Below, one piece after another: positions 34,505 through 47,739 of a stretch of DNA of 64,000 bases (positions within the stretch are counted from its first letter, which is position 1; each line of letters starts with the position of its first letter). Where the stretch lies: positions 925,111-989,110 of the forward strand of contig NC_020166.2 of assembly GCF_000224145.3 (NCBI RefSeq). The letters are read 5' to 3'. The notes under the pieces are model-generated. The model made no database searches. It saw only the letters and a program-made list of their open reading frames with translations, and was not told the DNA's origin. The stretch is from Ciona intestinalis (lineage: Eukaryota > Chordata > Ascidiacea > Phlebobranchia > Cionidae). Both the position numbers and the translations under genes were made by a program.

Positions 34505-35794
34505 CGTGATAAAGGTTTATTTGTTTTCGAGCAATGTTGGTCACATGATTATGTTGAAACATACCTCGTTCTGACGTCAGAGCGGTTTGTAAAGACTTAC
34601 TCGTAAAATAAATACCTCTTGCTTGGTTGTTTTATGAAGACAAGCAGAAAACATGCCATTTATAATACTTGGATATAACGTCACATACCCTATAGAGATA
34701 GCTGGCGATTTATGTTTTACAGAAGATAGGTTAGGGTGCATGGGTTTAGCGTTTATAACATAAAGGGTAAATTTTTTCTTTTCCTGTTTGAACTGCGGCA
34801 GAAAATATGGTTCAGTATAAAATTGGCTTGAAGTATTGTTTCGTCATTAAGAAAAAACGTCGAAATGCGGTTTTATTACAAATGATGTTGAGATAATCAC
34901 AATTTCTCGCGTATTTGTTGTAATAAATTCGGTGGGCATGCTAAGAAAGATACGACTGTTCGCTGCTTCGGGCGATAAGTTTGTGGAATGTGTGGCATCT
35001 GCGACTTGCTTTGTACAAACAAGCCATCCGCGTAGCGCTGGAATGTGGTGCGTGTGCGCGCGGCGCGTATTGTGTGTGCTTGCTCGACCAACACAGGGCA
35101 CTGAGCACTTCGTAGAGCCAGTAATTGGGTGACCATCTCAACCATGCCTGCTTAGACTGGTAGAGGTTACTACTGGACGAATTCTTGGTAAATTCGTCAA
35201 GTTTAATTCGAGTATTAGGTCTATAACACCACGCGCTTGGCTCGGAAAGGAATTCTTTTGTGTTGAGCACTCCGAGGTATAAAGACGTCTTACTGTCTGT
35301 TGAGCAAAGACCACGAGTTGTGGAACTTATTTCTAGGTCAGACTCTCGGTTGTAAACCGTTCAAGAGCTTCGCCGTAGGGTCATATGTATTGTTCTAATT
35401 TACAACGAACTTGGTTAGTTTAAAATCAGATGTTCTATATTTCAGTTTAGATCTTAAAAGTTTAAGATTATTTAAGAAACAGATTTTTTTGTATGATTAA
35501 AATTTAAACGGCAAGTTTTTCACTTCGCTTATCAGAGTTACAGTCATGTTGTGTAGTTTTAGATAGAAACATCCTGTTGGGCGGCAGGAACTTTAATGTT
35601 TGGGAAGTTTATGTTTTGCGTTGGAAGATATTATTTAATATAGTTTGCTAAGAAACCGAGCTGATACGTTTTAACCACATAGTCTTAACGTTTTAATTAG
35701 ATTCACGTAACCTCCAATGGTAGGATTTAACGAAGTGTTAAATTGATCACCTTAGGCGACAGACGTTAATGTTCCAAGTGCTATACTGGATAGG

Positions 35795-38700
35795 ATGTCG
35801 GATATTAGATCGGATAGCACAAGTTCAACTGTTCTGCAAAGACTACTTGCTGAGCATTACAGAGCACGTGGGTCAAGTGGACTGACATCTCCAATGGCTT
35901 TATCGGGATTCGAACCTGGGATGCAGGATTGTAGCTTTGAAAATGAGAAATGTAAAGACTGTGGGCTAAATAACTGCAACTGCCACGCAAGGGAAGATAA
36001 GATGGAAAATACTCAGTTTGGAATGAACAGAACTCAAGCTGAGGCCGCTCGTCTTGATTCTCTCTGCCGTTCGACGTTGATAACAACAGATAGCTCACCA
36101 TACAACACAGATTATATACAAGACAGAAAGCAAGCTCGTCGCCCACCGCCAACTTATTCAGAGCAACGTCCTGTAGGTGATTATACGAGTGTGCCTGTCG
36201 TTACCCAGCAGCTGTATGTTGCAGAGAATCGATCACACGAAGTGTTTTCATCGCCAGTTAAACAGCAGGACTTCTCACAGTTTGGAAACAACACAAACGT
36301 CACAAATCCTAAAAGACCTCAGGGACATCCAAAGTCAAATAGCGGCGACGATTACTTGTACACCGACTACTTAAGAAAATCAGGCAGAGAGGCGCACAAG
36401 AACGGTTCGTTTGGTAACCTCTCGGGTAAAACCAGCAGCGTAGTTCGATCTAGTTCATTACACCAAGCCCAGGATCACTTATTGGAGCGTAAACTCTCAA
36501 GGAAAGTCCATCGAATGTCGATGGAAGAGGAAAAGCTTGAACTGGTCAACAGGAAACATAAAAAACAAAACCGTCCGAAATCTCATTCGGAAATATCGGC
36601 TATTTTCGACTTCACTAGGCAGAAACCTGCCAGCATGGATAGCCATGATTTGAAAGGAGCGTCTGCAGTATCGTTATCGTCGTTTCAACACCCGGATACT
36701 CGTAATGAAATATCAGCGGTCAACATGCTAGACAGTTTGGTGCGGATTCAACAATCTCAGGTAAATATGTCTTATCGTAACTTGCGGTTTCATACAAGCC
36801 ATGAACACAACGTAATGTATTGTAATATTAGATGCATGTCATGTAATGTTTAAATTATGGTTTCTGTGATTTGGTACGTGTAAGATTCGTGATAAACTGA
36901 TAAAGGGTATAAGAGAGTTGTCAAAATGTCTTATAATAGCTTGGGGTAAGATGGTCCATGTTTAGATTATCTTAATAGTCCCATTTAAAAGTAGACAAAG
37001 AATATTTACAGAATTTTGTAACCGTAATCTCACCACCCTTTTTTATGTATGGCTGACAATTGAGACAACCTATTAGTGACCACTGGGTTGGAGAAATTGC
37101 AGTTAAGTGTTTTGCCCAAAGACAAATACGCTCACAATGGTATAGCAGCGACGACTTTATGGGTCATATGACATACTTGCTTGGGTAAAATAAAGGCCGC
37201 AGTTTTGTATATGTCGTCAATAGTTTGGAAAACCTTCAAAATGTTGAAGAACCTATACTCGATCGTATTCGAAAACGCTTTCTTTAAACACATTGTTATA
37301 AAACGGGGAGGATGTGTCTCTTCTATTCCTAAACTTCGTCGTATCGTATGCTTCATTTGATATTAATATATGAACTATCTATACAGCGATTTACATGGAT
37401 GATTTGGCATGTTATACCCAATGCTATATCTTGTGTTATTAATAACTATAATATTAAAAACGACACTCTAGTTATTTTGGTAAAATACGGATGTTCCGTT
37501 TCATACACCTCACCCCAGCTTACGAGTTGCCAAGTATGTAACTTTGTGAGTGATTATTTTGGGAGATTTTTGCATTTTGATCCTGTGTTATTTAGGAACT
37601 ATATCATTAAAAACTATATTCTATATAATAATTACAATACCTTTTATTTGTTTTTTCGATTAAGACCACACGTAGCACATTTAATCGTTATTTTGTTACA
37701 AAAAAATAAATTTATTCGCAGATATCACCGTGTATGAACGAAGAATCTTATAACTCTGAACCAAAGTCAAGCGACAGCGGTCTCCCTTCGACACCGGGCA
37801 GCAACAAAACAATTTACATGCAAGGTCAATCTTCGAGAAACTTCTACCAAAATAAAGGAATACCTTCGTGGCAAAAGGAACAACAGAACAATATACAACA
37901 ACAACGACGACCGCCTCCCCCTTACCCTGATTGTCCAACTTCTGCAGAACCTACCCAGCACCCCATACGACCAAACACTCTCCCGCTTGGTGATATTAAC
38001 AGTATGAAAAGCAACGAAAACCAGCTCAGTCCTGTTGTTTGTATGGCGGACGAATCCGGCCAATTAACCCCCATCCAAGGGACTGGCTTTTACAGCAACC
38101 AACGCGGTTTGAGATACGTTCAACATGTGAACCCTAGGACCCCTATCACATCCGGATCCCCCCACTATATAAGACGTACGGGTAGCGGTAACAGTGTACG
38201 AGGTGTAGTGGTACAGTCGCCATGTTGTACACCATCTGTGGTAACAGACAGCGCGCAGAATTACATCCCAGTGGCGAGCACCCCAACTAAGCATGGCGAG
38301 CGTACTAACCTCACGCACGCGATGGAAATGGACTTCATGAATCAAACGGACGATTCCTATCGGGTCGCATACCGTTCGAAGCAATCATCATCAAACGGTA
38401 GAAACACCGAGAGCAACTTCCAAACTGAAAACCGCTCAAAAGCGCAGCCACATTTGGTTGAAAGATTGGAACTTGAAAACGAGAATCTTCACAGTAAACT
38501 TCAAAGCACGCTTCAGAAACTCAAGAAATTTGAAACGGTACGTGCGTGTGTTATGTAACGGCAGGAAATACTAGTGGTTTGCGGTATTTCGTTAAAAAGT
38601 TTTCTGAAAGTTTGTCAGTGCGCAGTTTAAGTTGCAAAGTGGTGAGTCATCTAGTAATAAATCATGTCGCGCGACACGTCGGTGTGTATACGAACTCAAT

Positions 38701-41700
38701 GCGACCATTTAATGATATTTTGAGTCATAAATAGCGATGATATATCGAACGTGAATGTCCGACAATCACGCCCGAAAAATGACCGGTGTCGTTTATTGCC
38801 TATTCAGTCTAAACTATAGGAAGCAACGTTAGATAGGGCCTGTGGTTTTATACGATCACTTATGATGAATAGGTGTTTAAATATTTTGCTCTGTCTGGCT
38901 CGCAATAAAAATATTTCCTTTGTTTGTCTGCTTGCCCGTAAGCAGTTCGTGCTTTCTGCAGCCAGCCAAACTATTTCCAAGTTACGCAACTAGTTTGTAG
39001 GCGATGAAAACCTTGGTTGCCCGCAATTAACGCAAGACTTATTTGGCAAATTGGCATTCACACGCATCCTAATGCTTCTTTAATTGCGTTGATTTTTGAT
39101 CATTATTTTACAAGTCAAAACAAAAGTTAATCTGCCAAGATCAATATGCGCATGGGATCCTGGGTTATTTCAGCGCTGATAACTAACATAACCAACCGTA
39201 GTTTACGTTGCTTGTGTTTTAAAATAATTCATATTAACACATTCTGTACAGTGTTGGCGACGGTTCATATACATACACTGCAAATGACTTGTTTTGCTGA
39301 TAACATAAAACATTTTCCAAGAACTAACCTGTTGGCATTACAAAGTACCCAAATTTTAATAAAACCAACGTTTCGTTTTAAAACCTTTAAAAAAGTAGTG
39401 TTGATTATTGAAAACAAGATATACATCAATAATGGGAAATAGGTACGAACGGTGGCTTGTTTTAACAACTGCTGTTTTGCTGTTGATTCCTTTTCTTTGT
39501 TCTTTAAATAACACGATCTTGGCTATTGTTTCAAAGTGATGAATAAGATTATGTTATGTATCCCATCTTACCCCACAGTACAATGTTTGAAATATTTTTA
39601 GATCGAAGCTGACTTGAAGCGATTGACTGAAGACCACCGAGCATTGTATCAATCCGCAGCCAAGCGTGAAGCTTTGGAAACTGAGATGCGAACGTCATTA
39701 TCTTCACAAGTTCGTGTGCTGGATCTAGAAAACACCAATTTAAAAAGTGAGTTCGCGTTTGAATCGTTGTGAAATATATTGTGTTGGTGAAGATGTACGA
39801 CATCCTACTTCGTTTGACGTCACGAACTAAACAATACGGCTGGGATAGTTGTTTGTATGTGCGGCATATATTCACATATAGTAGGATGGGGAAAGACGGG
39901 ACACCTTTAGCACGTAATATCCAAATGTTTTGATTGTGTTTTAAACGTTGGAATACAGTTCTATAATTCTTTTTTTAAAGTCGTTGGAATACAGTTTTCT
40001 AATTTTTTAAATGTTTTTTTTGTACTACCAAATGGGACAAGAAAATAGAATGAAAAGGCACTTCCTCTTTTTGTACCCGTTTAAATACCGGAAACGCGTA
40101 AGAAACCATTTAAAGTCACGAACATTTAGGCCATCGAGTTCATGCGAAATCACGTGAAAGGCCCATTAATATAAAATAGCCTTACTATTAACTCTTTTAT
40201 CTGTATTTTATTAACAAAAAATGCGAGTTACAAAATTTATAACATAATATACAAACTTTTAAAACTCCATCGACCAAACAAACCACATTAATCTCTCTGC
40301 CAAAATTCAACCTAATAATAAAGGGGTTTCAGCCCGATGTCGGTGTATGGTTTGGCGCGAGTTTAAACAGGTTATTACGTGGTCGTTTGTGCCTTAATAT
40401 CCTCAGTTTAAAACCTCTGGCTTTGTAGTTCATCCAAACCTCATATCGTCACTTTGTGTCTCAGATCAACTGATGGTTGCCACTAAATCCGAAGAGATTC
40501 TCTCCCAAGTTGAAACGAAAAAAGAAAACCTCTCTGAAATCGAAGACATGCAGAAATATGAAGCAAAAAGTGAGATAATTATTTTCTATTTATAAATGTA
40601 TTGGGGTGGGGTAAGGTGGGACAAATTTTGGTTCTTTTTTCTTGTCCTATTTGATGTTCTTAATTGTTCAAAACAAGATTAGGAAGTATGAGAATTAGAT
40701 ACTAACCGTTTCCTATTTTACCCTACAGTATTATATTTACTACTGCATTGTTATTCAACGCAAATATGTGAATGGTGTCAAACAATTTAATGCCAAGTAT
40801 CTCAATATCTTTGGCAATTCTTGACAATTCACACAGCTGAATGGAAAAGTAAACAATTTGTCAAATAGAGTAAAGTTACACATGAGACTATTAGGCAACA
40901 CGTGGTTGCGAAGTCTTGCTTGCCAAGATATATCAAATAAACCAACGGCTATAATAAACACTGTTATTTGTCCCCAATAACTTGTCTAAGAACCATCATA
41001 ACTTTAATTCCTCTATGAATAAAGATTGGACGGACATTACTCCGTCGTTATAACCCAGGTGTTATGTTTCACATACCTCGTGACCCCGCTTCTGCTCAAA
41101 ACACGATCAGTAAATATTGGATTTGGGTACTAACCCATCTTACCCCGCAGTACTATACCACCAGCTAACCCATAACGTTCCTTGTAGATCGAAAGTTGCT
41201 CGAAAGCGAACGTGAGCTCTTGGAAGAATTAGAGGAAAGAAGAGAGCGGATGTTGGAGCAGAAGGAAGATATCGACTTCTTGTCCAACTCTTTACAGAAG
41301 TCGCAAGATACAATTAATCATTTGAAGGTATGTGATGTATGTATGAATGTATAAATGTAACTTCTGTATACATTCAACTTGTTAATGACAATTCGGCCCC
41401 GGAGTCAATAATGTGTTTTTACAAACTCCGTACTTTATGTAAGTGAATGAATGAATGAATGAGTAAATGTAACTTATTTATACTCGCGTGGCAGGACAAC
41501 AACAGTTGTTCTAACACGATTGTTTTTATTTCATACACCTCGTGCCAGCTTACAAGTTACCATGTATGCATATTTTATCTATACAGTTATAAAGTGTCAA
41601 AATACTTTGTTACACAGCGGTATTTAACGAAAGAAATTTTAAATATAGATTCGCAAATCATAAACCCTTCCTATAGAGCTGTAAAATTCAATAATAATGT

Positions 41701-44700
41701 CGAAACTCTAGCAAGGGGGTAGGTAAACATTCATATCATATTACGGTTTAATGTCCATAAAATATTGCAGCTTATTATAGCTTGTGGTTTGAAATTTTAT
41801 ATCGGAATTACCACCAGCTGTGGGGGGAAGTATTCAAACTTAAATCAGGTGCGAATATTACATTCCTCCGCTCTATAATCGAATTTGAGGTATGCTGTTA
41901 GCTGTAAAACGTGCGGTAATGGCTTCGTAATACAACACACCTGCTTGGTGATAATATGAAGAACGAGAATTAATAACACGCCTAAAATCCGCCGCGCTGT
42001 GTGAAGATACGACTGTATTAGAGGTTGCCAATAAATTATAAAGTTCTTCTCTCGTTTAATTTATTTAAACCAAGCGGTTCGTTATGTGGTTAACTGTTGC
42101 TTCGTCGCTTCCACGAAAATGTCTAGACACTGCCGACTATTGGCATTGCTTTGCCTGTCATGTTTCGACGCAAATATAGTTTGCAACTTAGGAAATGGTC
42201 TCTAGTTTGCTGCAATATATAGTAGGGTGGGGGAAGATGGGACACCTTTAGCACATAATATCCTAATATCCTGATCGTGTTTTAAACAATTAACAATGGT
42301 CTATGAGAGTCATGAGGACATAGTTTCATATTTCTTTGAATGTTCTTTGTTTACTACTGAATGGGACAAGAAAATAGAATAAAAAGGTGTCTCATCTTTC
42401 CCCATTCTACTATACATTCTATATTTTGCGATGTTCAAAGTGTAATTTCGTTATAGTTTGTCCAGAAGGCATGTGTTGAAAGAAATACTGTGAAACTAAA
42501 AAGTAGTACTGTCCGTCATTTTGATTACCGGGTACAGTATACTGTTTGTCATTTATCTCATGACTGGGTACACTGTTTGACGTTTATCTCATGATCTGGT
42601 ACACTGTTTGTCGTTTATCTAATGATCTGGTACACTGTTTGTCGTTTATCTCATGATCTGGTACACTGTTTGTCGTTTATCTCGCGAACAATTCCACTCT
42701 TTGTTTGTTTATTTTACGAATATTCTGTCTGGTATAGTGCTTGTCTTTTATCAGGAAATTGTACACCCTTTGTCTTATATCTCCCCATAAAACAGGTACA
42801 CTGTTTGTCGTTTATCCTACGAACTAATACACTGGTCATTTCACGAAACAGATTTTACGACTGTAGTTTTCTATAAAAGCACATGCATATTTAATGCCAT
42901 ACAAACTTCGCAACCCTAAAAACAAAATACAAACGACCAATCTAAACATGTTATATTCACAGGAACAATTGAAAGGAACGAACGTATACGAGACATATGT
43001 AGATGAACTATCCATACTTCGTAACATAGTAGCTGAACGACAACAAGTGGAAAAAGCTTTACTTGATAGTTTGAGCCACGATCTCGCTATGAAGGTAAAA
43101 TATTTTCACTACTGTTATGTGTATACTTTGAGGTCATATATAGTAGGGTGGGGTAAGATGGGACATGCTTTTATTTATTGTCTTTTTTGGTGTAAAAAAG
43201 ATATGTACAGATTTATATAGACTCCAAAAGATCGTTTTTTATTGTTTAAAGCACGATCAGGAAATATGTGATTTAGGTGCTATAGCGGCATCTATCTTAC
43301 ACTGTAATATAGCCTGTTTATTAGTTTTATATTTTTATTTTTTACTGTATTATCATAGTATACTGAAGTGTACTATGGTATTATGCTTCTACTTTTGTGC
43401 AATGTTTACCGACTTAATAAAGCTATTAATGAAGTTAGTTAATTATAAGTGTTTACACATTTATGTTAATTCTGTTTTTCTTATATTAAAGCACACGAAC
43501 GACGACGACGCGGCCAAAGGCGATGTAAAGACCGTCATAGACGATGCTTATATAAGCAAGGATAGCCAGATGCTCAGGATAAAAGCTGAACTCGTTAAGG
43601 TAAGAAACAGATTGTGTGTTTTGATACATTACTTAACGCATGCGACGTATGTATATATAGTGATTAGGGGGATGGGACACCTCTTCACTCAAGTTTCTCG
43701 TCCAATTTAGTAGTAAATAAAGAACATTCAAATAATTATAAAACCATATCCACAAGACCTCCATATATCACTTCCATATACCGTTAGTTTTTTAAATTAA
43801 TGATCGGGACATTCGGATTATATGCACTAAAAGTATCACATTCTACCCCCACAGTACTATACATTGCCACCCATGCGAGTGTATGTATATAATGAGCATT
43901 GAAAATATTAACGTCTGTATGTGTCTCGATACCAAAAGCCAATAAACGCTGCAATTTGAAAAATGATTCACAATATTTACTTCTCCAAGTAGGATGACGC
44001 ATGCGGTTTTAAAACATATTTTTTTTCGTGGATATTTTTTTCCTGGCCTGTTATAACAACTGTCGCTTTCAATTGCTGCTAAATCGTTTCACGGATTTAT
44101 AATTATTTTCTTATTGCGCATCATATAGTAGGGTGGGGGAAGTTGGGACACATTTTAACTCTATTTTCTCGTCCAATGTGGTAGTAAACAAGGAACTTTC
44201 AAAGAATTATAAAAATATATGCTCAAGACTCCCATAGACCCTTGTTAACTGTTTAAAACACGATCAGGATATTCGGATATTATGTGCTAAAGGTGTCCCA
44301 TCTTCCCCCACCCTACTATATCATATCAAAAGGGGATAATTCATGATTTGGGAAATAGAGAACTGAATGATTTGATTGTGCCAAATAGACGGGATTACCA
44401 GGCAGTCGGTATTAGATTGGAGATTAACCTTTGTTGTAATGTACGTTATTCTGCAACTTTGCGTTTAATGGATTGGCTTATGCATTGAAAATGTTTGCTC
44501 CAGCATGATGTTAGTTATTTTGCTTGCACAGCTTACAAGAATTGCTTCGGTATTCTAATTGTTGATACAACTTGCAGTGGCAGCATATTTACTTGAAGCA
44601 AGACCTCATACATTCAGCCGAAAGAGCTCAAAAGGAGAGGCAGGCATCCGAGTACCACAAGCATCGGCATACTATATCAGACTCCGGTGTTTACGGATGC

Positions 44701-45084
44701 GATATTCCATCTCTTCTCAACATGGACGACCACACAGATGACACTTGCGTATCTGGTTTAAAAACAGACGATTACTTTCCAAGAGTTAGTTTGGCTTCAA
44801 CGCGTAAAGACTTCTCTTGCCAAACGCCCGACGACGAGCTATCAGCAACTACAATTGATCAGCATATATACCGAGGTTGTGAAGTGCTGAGTACGTCCCA
44901 GGTCGCAGTCGCAGTTCAAACTAGTAATAAGCGGAATTCTGACGTCCCTTCGGAGGGTTATCACTCTCAGCAATCTTCTGGTTCCCCAACACCCAACGGT
45001 GATAAGTCGACGCTTTATTTTCCCGAATGCAACAGCTCAAATAAAGACACACGCTTTAGAACAAGCCAATGTGCAGACGTTTAG
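35795..45084 (+). CDS. AMOT: Angiomotin-family (AMOT/AMOTL) scaffold protein
   Basis: Eight exons: 35795-36760, 37722-38537, 39602-39746, 40465-40569, 41188-41327, 42963-43094, 43492-43599, 44578-45084; 972 residues. Angiomotins sit at tight junctions and actin, bind YAP/TAZ WW domains through PPxY motifs and tune Hippo signalling. Seen: TVLQRLLAEHYRARG near the N-terminus, matching the family's TVLHRLIQEQLR block; PPTY at 118-121 and PPPY at 387-390; a long coiled coil starting at ~565 (VERLELENENLHSKL) through RALYQSAAKREALETEMR; and the AMOT_C segment AELVKWQHIYLKQDLIHSAE. A basic-HRMS motif (KVHRMSMEEE) lies where vertebrates have the LATS site HVRSLS but lacks the strict HxRxxS. The protein ends CADV, unlike the vertebrate EILI-type PDZ ligand. 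Poly(A) signal AATAAA at 45744. A single-copy pro-orthologue of the AMOT paralogues is likely (inference). Confidence 0.9.
36935..37030 (+). mobile_element. MITE-1 fragment
   Basis: ATAGCTTGGGGTAAGATGG with AGTAGACAAAGAATATTTAC; right end lost. AMOT intron 1. Confidence 0.6.
37040..37575 (-). repeat. SINE-like head (37040-37130) and tail (37470-37575), reverse
   Basis: Head GACAACCTATTAGTGACCAC and tail GATGTTCCGTTTCATACACC, GCTTACGAGTTGCCAAG. AMOT intron 1; the tail gives a spurious frame. Confidence 0.6.
39878..40075 (-). mobile_element. MITE-1 copy, reverse, right end worn
   Basis: TATAGTAGGATGGGGAAAGA and TGGGACAAGAAAATAGAATG; contains a small internal duplication around GTTGGAATACAGTT. 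AMOT intron 3. Confidence 0.8.
40598..40735 (+). mobile_element. MITE-1 copy, shortened
   Basis: GGGGTGGGGTAAGGTGGGAC to CCTATTTTACCCTACAGTA. AMOT intron 4. Confidence 0.75.
41095..41160 (+). mobile_element. MITE-1 right half
   Basis: AAAACACGATCAGTAAATAT to CCATCTTACCCCGCAGTAC. AMOT intron 4. Confidence 0.65.
41440..41575 (-). repeat. SINE-like tail, reverse
   Basis: GTGAATGAATGAATGAATG, GTGGCAGGACAACAACAGTT, TTCATACACCTCGTGCCAGC. AMOT intron 5. Confidence 0.7.
42217..42415 (-). mobile_element. MITE-1 copy, reverse, full
   Basis: TATAGTAGGGTGGGGGAAGA to TCATCTTTCCCCATTCTACT. AMOT intron 5. Confidence 0.9.
42530..42850 (+). repeat. ~31-bp tandem repeat, AMOT intron 5
   Basis: Units of GGTACACTGTTTGTCGTTTA plus TCTCATGATCT, four near-identical in 42540-42690 then decaying ones to ~42840. 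It yields a spurious 84-codon frame. Confidence 0.9.
43138..43312 (+). mobile_element. MITE-1 copy
   Basis: TATAGTAGGGTGGGGTAAGA with GTTTAAAGCACGATCAGG; right end diverged. AMOT intron 6, where it lies inside a spurious frame. Confidence 0.75.
43655..43862 (+). mobile_element. MITE-1 copy, diverged
   Basis: ATAGTGATTAGGGGGATGGG, GTAAATAAAGAACATTC, ends ATTCTACCCCCACAGTAC. AMOT intron 7. Confidence 0.75.
44125..44325 (+). mobile_element. MITE-1 copy, full
   Basis: TATAGTAGGGTGGGGGAAGT to TCTTCCCCCACCCTACTATA. AMOT intron 7. Confidence 0.92.
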
Positions 45085-45089
45085 CTCGT

Positions 45090-45286
45090 ATATAGTAGGG
45101 TGGGATAAGACGGGACACGCTTCATTATATTTTCTCGTCCAATTTGGCGGCAAATAAACAATATTTACAAAATTATATCTTAACGACTTTCAAACCACTT
45201 TTTTATTGTTCAAAACACGATCAGTAAATATAGGATTTAAGTGCCAACGGTATCCCATCTTACCCCACAGCGCTATACCTTATTTT
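45090..45286 (+). mobile_element. MITE-1 copy, GGGGTAAG subfamily
   Basis: TATAGTAGGGTGGGATAAGA to CCCATCTTACCCCACAGCGC, six bases after the AMOT stop codon, so it forms much of the AMOT 3' UTR. Confidence 0.9.
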
Positions 45287-47203
45287 TTGCGTATTTTACT
45301 TCTCCGTTCTTACTAAAGTGACACGGTTTATGCATTGTCTTATTCCTCAAGTTACACGGCAAACTATTGCCACACAGAAACAAACCAAACGGTATACTGT
45401 TTGCGACCTATTTTCACCAAACGGTGCCATGTTTGTGTTTTATCCCGGCCAGCGTACATTAAGCAGCATATAGGTCGATTACGTGTCCTGCTTACGTCAT
45501 ACCTTGCCATATTTCTATTTTACAAGACACATTTATAACTAGAGTTGCCTCCACCACTCTATGAGGTGTATAAGCTTGGCAGCTACTTTCAGTTCATCCC
45601 GTGCCGTACCTCAAACTCTCGCACGAACTGATATTTTCGTATTTAAAGTGCAATCTGTTGAAACAGTCTGAAATTGTTGATACCCTGCAGTATACATTGT
45701 ATGTGCTTAAATGTAAAACTTAATTTCAGCGCGAGTTCAACCTAATAAAGCTTTTTAAAGTATTCTGGTTGTTATGGCGACAGTTAATCCTTTCAGAGGT
45801 TAAAAACACTGAACCGTAAAACAACGGTAAAGGTTTTACGACTACTTAACTATTTTGGTGCAAAACAATGGAGCCAAAGCTGCTTGAGAGTCATCAATCA
45901 AAAAGTTAATAAAAACAAGATTCTATGCATTGTTCTTGTAAACTGATAAATACGTAGGTGAAATTATTGGCAAAAACACAAAATTTTATTGATTACTGTA
46001 TTAATAATAGATCAATGCAACACAATTTTCCAAATTTTAGTTTTTCTTTAGGTTATTTTGTTTAACTGAAAACGGGAACATTTTGTGTTGAATTTGTTTT
46101 TTTATACAATTGTTGTACAAACTTATTTGTTTTAAAATTTTAGTGTTTAGTTGTTATTTATATCTTTCCGTATCGAACGCCATACAGTTTTGAATGCATG
46201 TCGTAAGACTTAAAATGTGCTATACGTTTTTCCAAATAAAACCTTAAATGCTGTAATAACAGGAGAACAACTATGCGGTCTATTTTAATGTCAATCAAAC
46301 CTTTAAAACATTTCACGTCAATAGAATTTACCTCTCTGGCTATATAAAGGTCCTATACATACAAGCTTCGCATTCCTTAATCTAAATACATATGATCGTT
46401 ATCTGCTTCTAATAACACCTTAGGTGGCGTAAGATCGACACATGCTCGTTAAAGCCAATCAAAATATGCGGATCTTTTTTCTACAAAATAATCGGAATTT
46501 TTCAAATAACGTGAAGTCTTAAACCACCAACGCCCAGCCTTCGATGGCTTAAATTAATCAGTTCTAAAACGCCCGGCGTTTTGAAGCAATAGCCAACAGC
46601 TGAACAAATACCACGAGCATTCGTTGATTCAAAACGATTTAAATTCACTGTAATATCCGTTGCACGTGTTGAAGTAAACAGCAACGCTTTCTTTAACTAT
46701 TTTTACCTCTTTTTAAAAATTTTTTTTTCTGTTTATTTTATATATGCTAGGTAAACAGTCACGCATTTTTTCAACTTGTTCTCGTTCGTAAAATGTTTTA
46801 TCCTTGTTGTTTTTTAAACGATGGTTTTCCTGTTAATTTTAGTCTCATGGCCATGTTAGTCATTACAGTTTTCGTTTAATTCAAAGAGATAAACAAATTG
46901 TCTCATAAATAAGTTTACCCACGTTTCTTAAACTATCTTTTCGATGTTAGTTCCTTTGTTGTGTTATTTATATAATCTTCATAAATTGCAACGACAGAGG
47001 TAAAGTGTTCATAAATAAGTTAATCTGTGTTTTTTTACCCAACCTTTCGTCCGGCTAAATATTACGTTCTTGTAAAATGCCGAGAGATATAAGTAAATTG
47101 TTAGAACAACTTGACATTAAAGTTAAAACCTTAGCGAACAAAGGCAGGAAATTCTCGAGATGTTTCTACTTGCCCATCCCCACCTTTAAAAGGCAGATCA
47201 TGT

Positions 47204-47243
47204 AAGACGAATCGTGCCTTGTTATGCCAAAGTGATTCGTCTT
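47204..47243. repeat. 10-bp inverted repeat with 20-base loop
   Basis: AAGACGAATC and GATTCGTCTT are exact complements, separated by 20 bases. Not part of a recognised repeat. Confidence 0.5.
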
Positions 47244-47344
47244 CATAGATATGCGGGGACGCTCCCGTAGTTGCTGGTTAATTAAAACTTAAGGCTTGCC
47301 TGAGTGAAAGCTTACAAGTCTTTGGGAAGGATATTAGGTAATAT

Positions 47345-47545
47345 ATATAGTAGGGTGGGAGAAGATGGGACAACTCTTCGTTCTAAATTCTCGTCCCATT
47401 TGGTAGTAAACAAAGAACATTCAAAGAATTGTAAACTGTATCCTCACTACTATCATAGATCGTTGTTAATTGTTTAAAACACGACCAGGATATTTAAAGA
47501 TTATGTGCTAAAGGTGTCCTATTTTACTCTACAGAACTATATTAG
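47345..47545 (+). mobile_element. MITE-1 copy
   Basis: TATAGTAGGGTGGGAGAAGA to GTGTCCTATTTTACTCTAC. Confidence 0.88.
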
Positions 47546-47739
47546 GTAACATGAACGGAGATTGAATCAATTAAAGTAGCAAAGAGAATTGTCAACGACA
47601 GTCGTTATACCCACGATAAATAACAAATAAACTACTTGAGGATAAGTATCGATTAAAAGCGGATTATATTGGCCTAGATTCAATGATTTTGCCGGAATAA
47701 GAGACTGATGATGTCATTTAAGCGAAATATATATCTCTT

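Larger units (their letters stand above)
33077..35794. other. Spacer TMCO3 to AMOT: 3' UTR, satellite, GC-rich leader region
   Basis: Possible ATTAAA signals for TMCO3 lie near 33183, and AATAAA near 34288. A 71-bp satellite covers 33713-34100, a 21-bp hairpin lies at 34484-34504. Around 34960-35110 CpG becomes frequent (GCGCGCGGCGCG near 35050), as expected upstream of the AMOT start; the AMOT 5' leader probably begins here or in 35280-35794. Overlapping minus-strand frames at 34847-35270 look like by-products of the GC-rich patch. Confidence 0.5.

Noticed and set aside
34847-35270. Overlapping minus-strand frames up to 109 codons before AMOT
   Set aside because: Several frames are open at once in a GC-richer patch, which is expected by chance; none resembles a known protein.
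35895-35925. TTCGAACCTGGGATG as a tRNA B-box
   Set aside because: It is AMOT coding sequence and no tRNA fold surrounds it.
43165-43710. 181-codon plus-strand frame over AMOT exon 7
   Set aside because: It merges intron, MITE-1 sequence and the real exon 43492-43599; only the exon part is coding.
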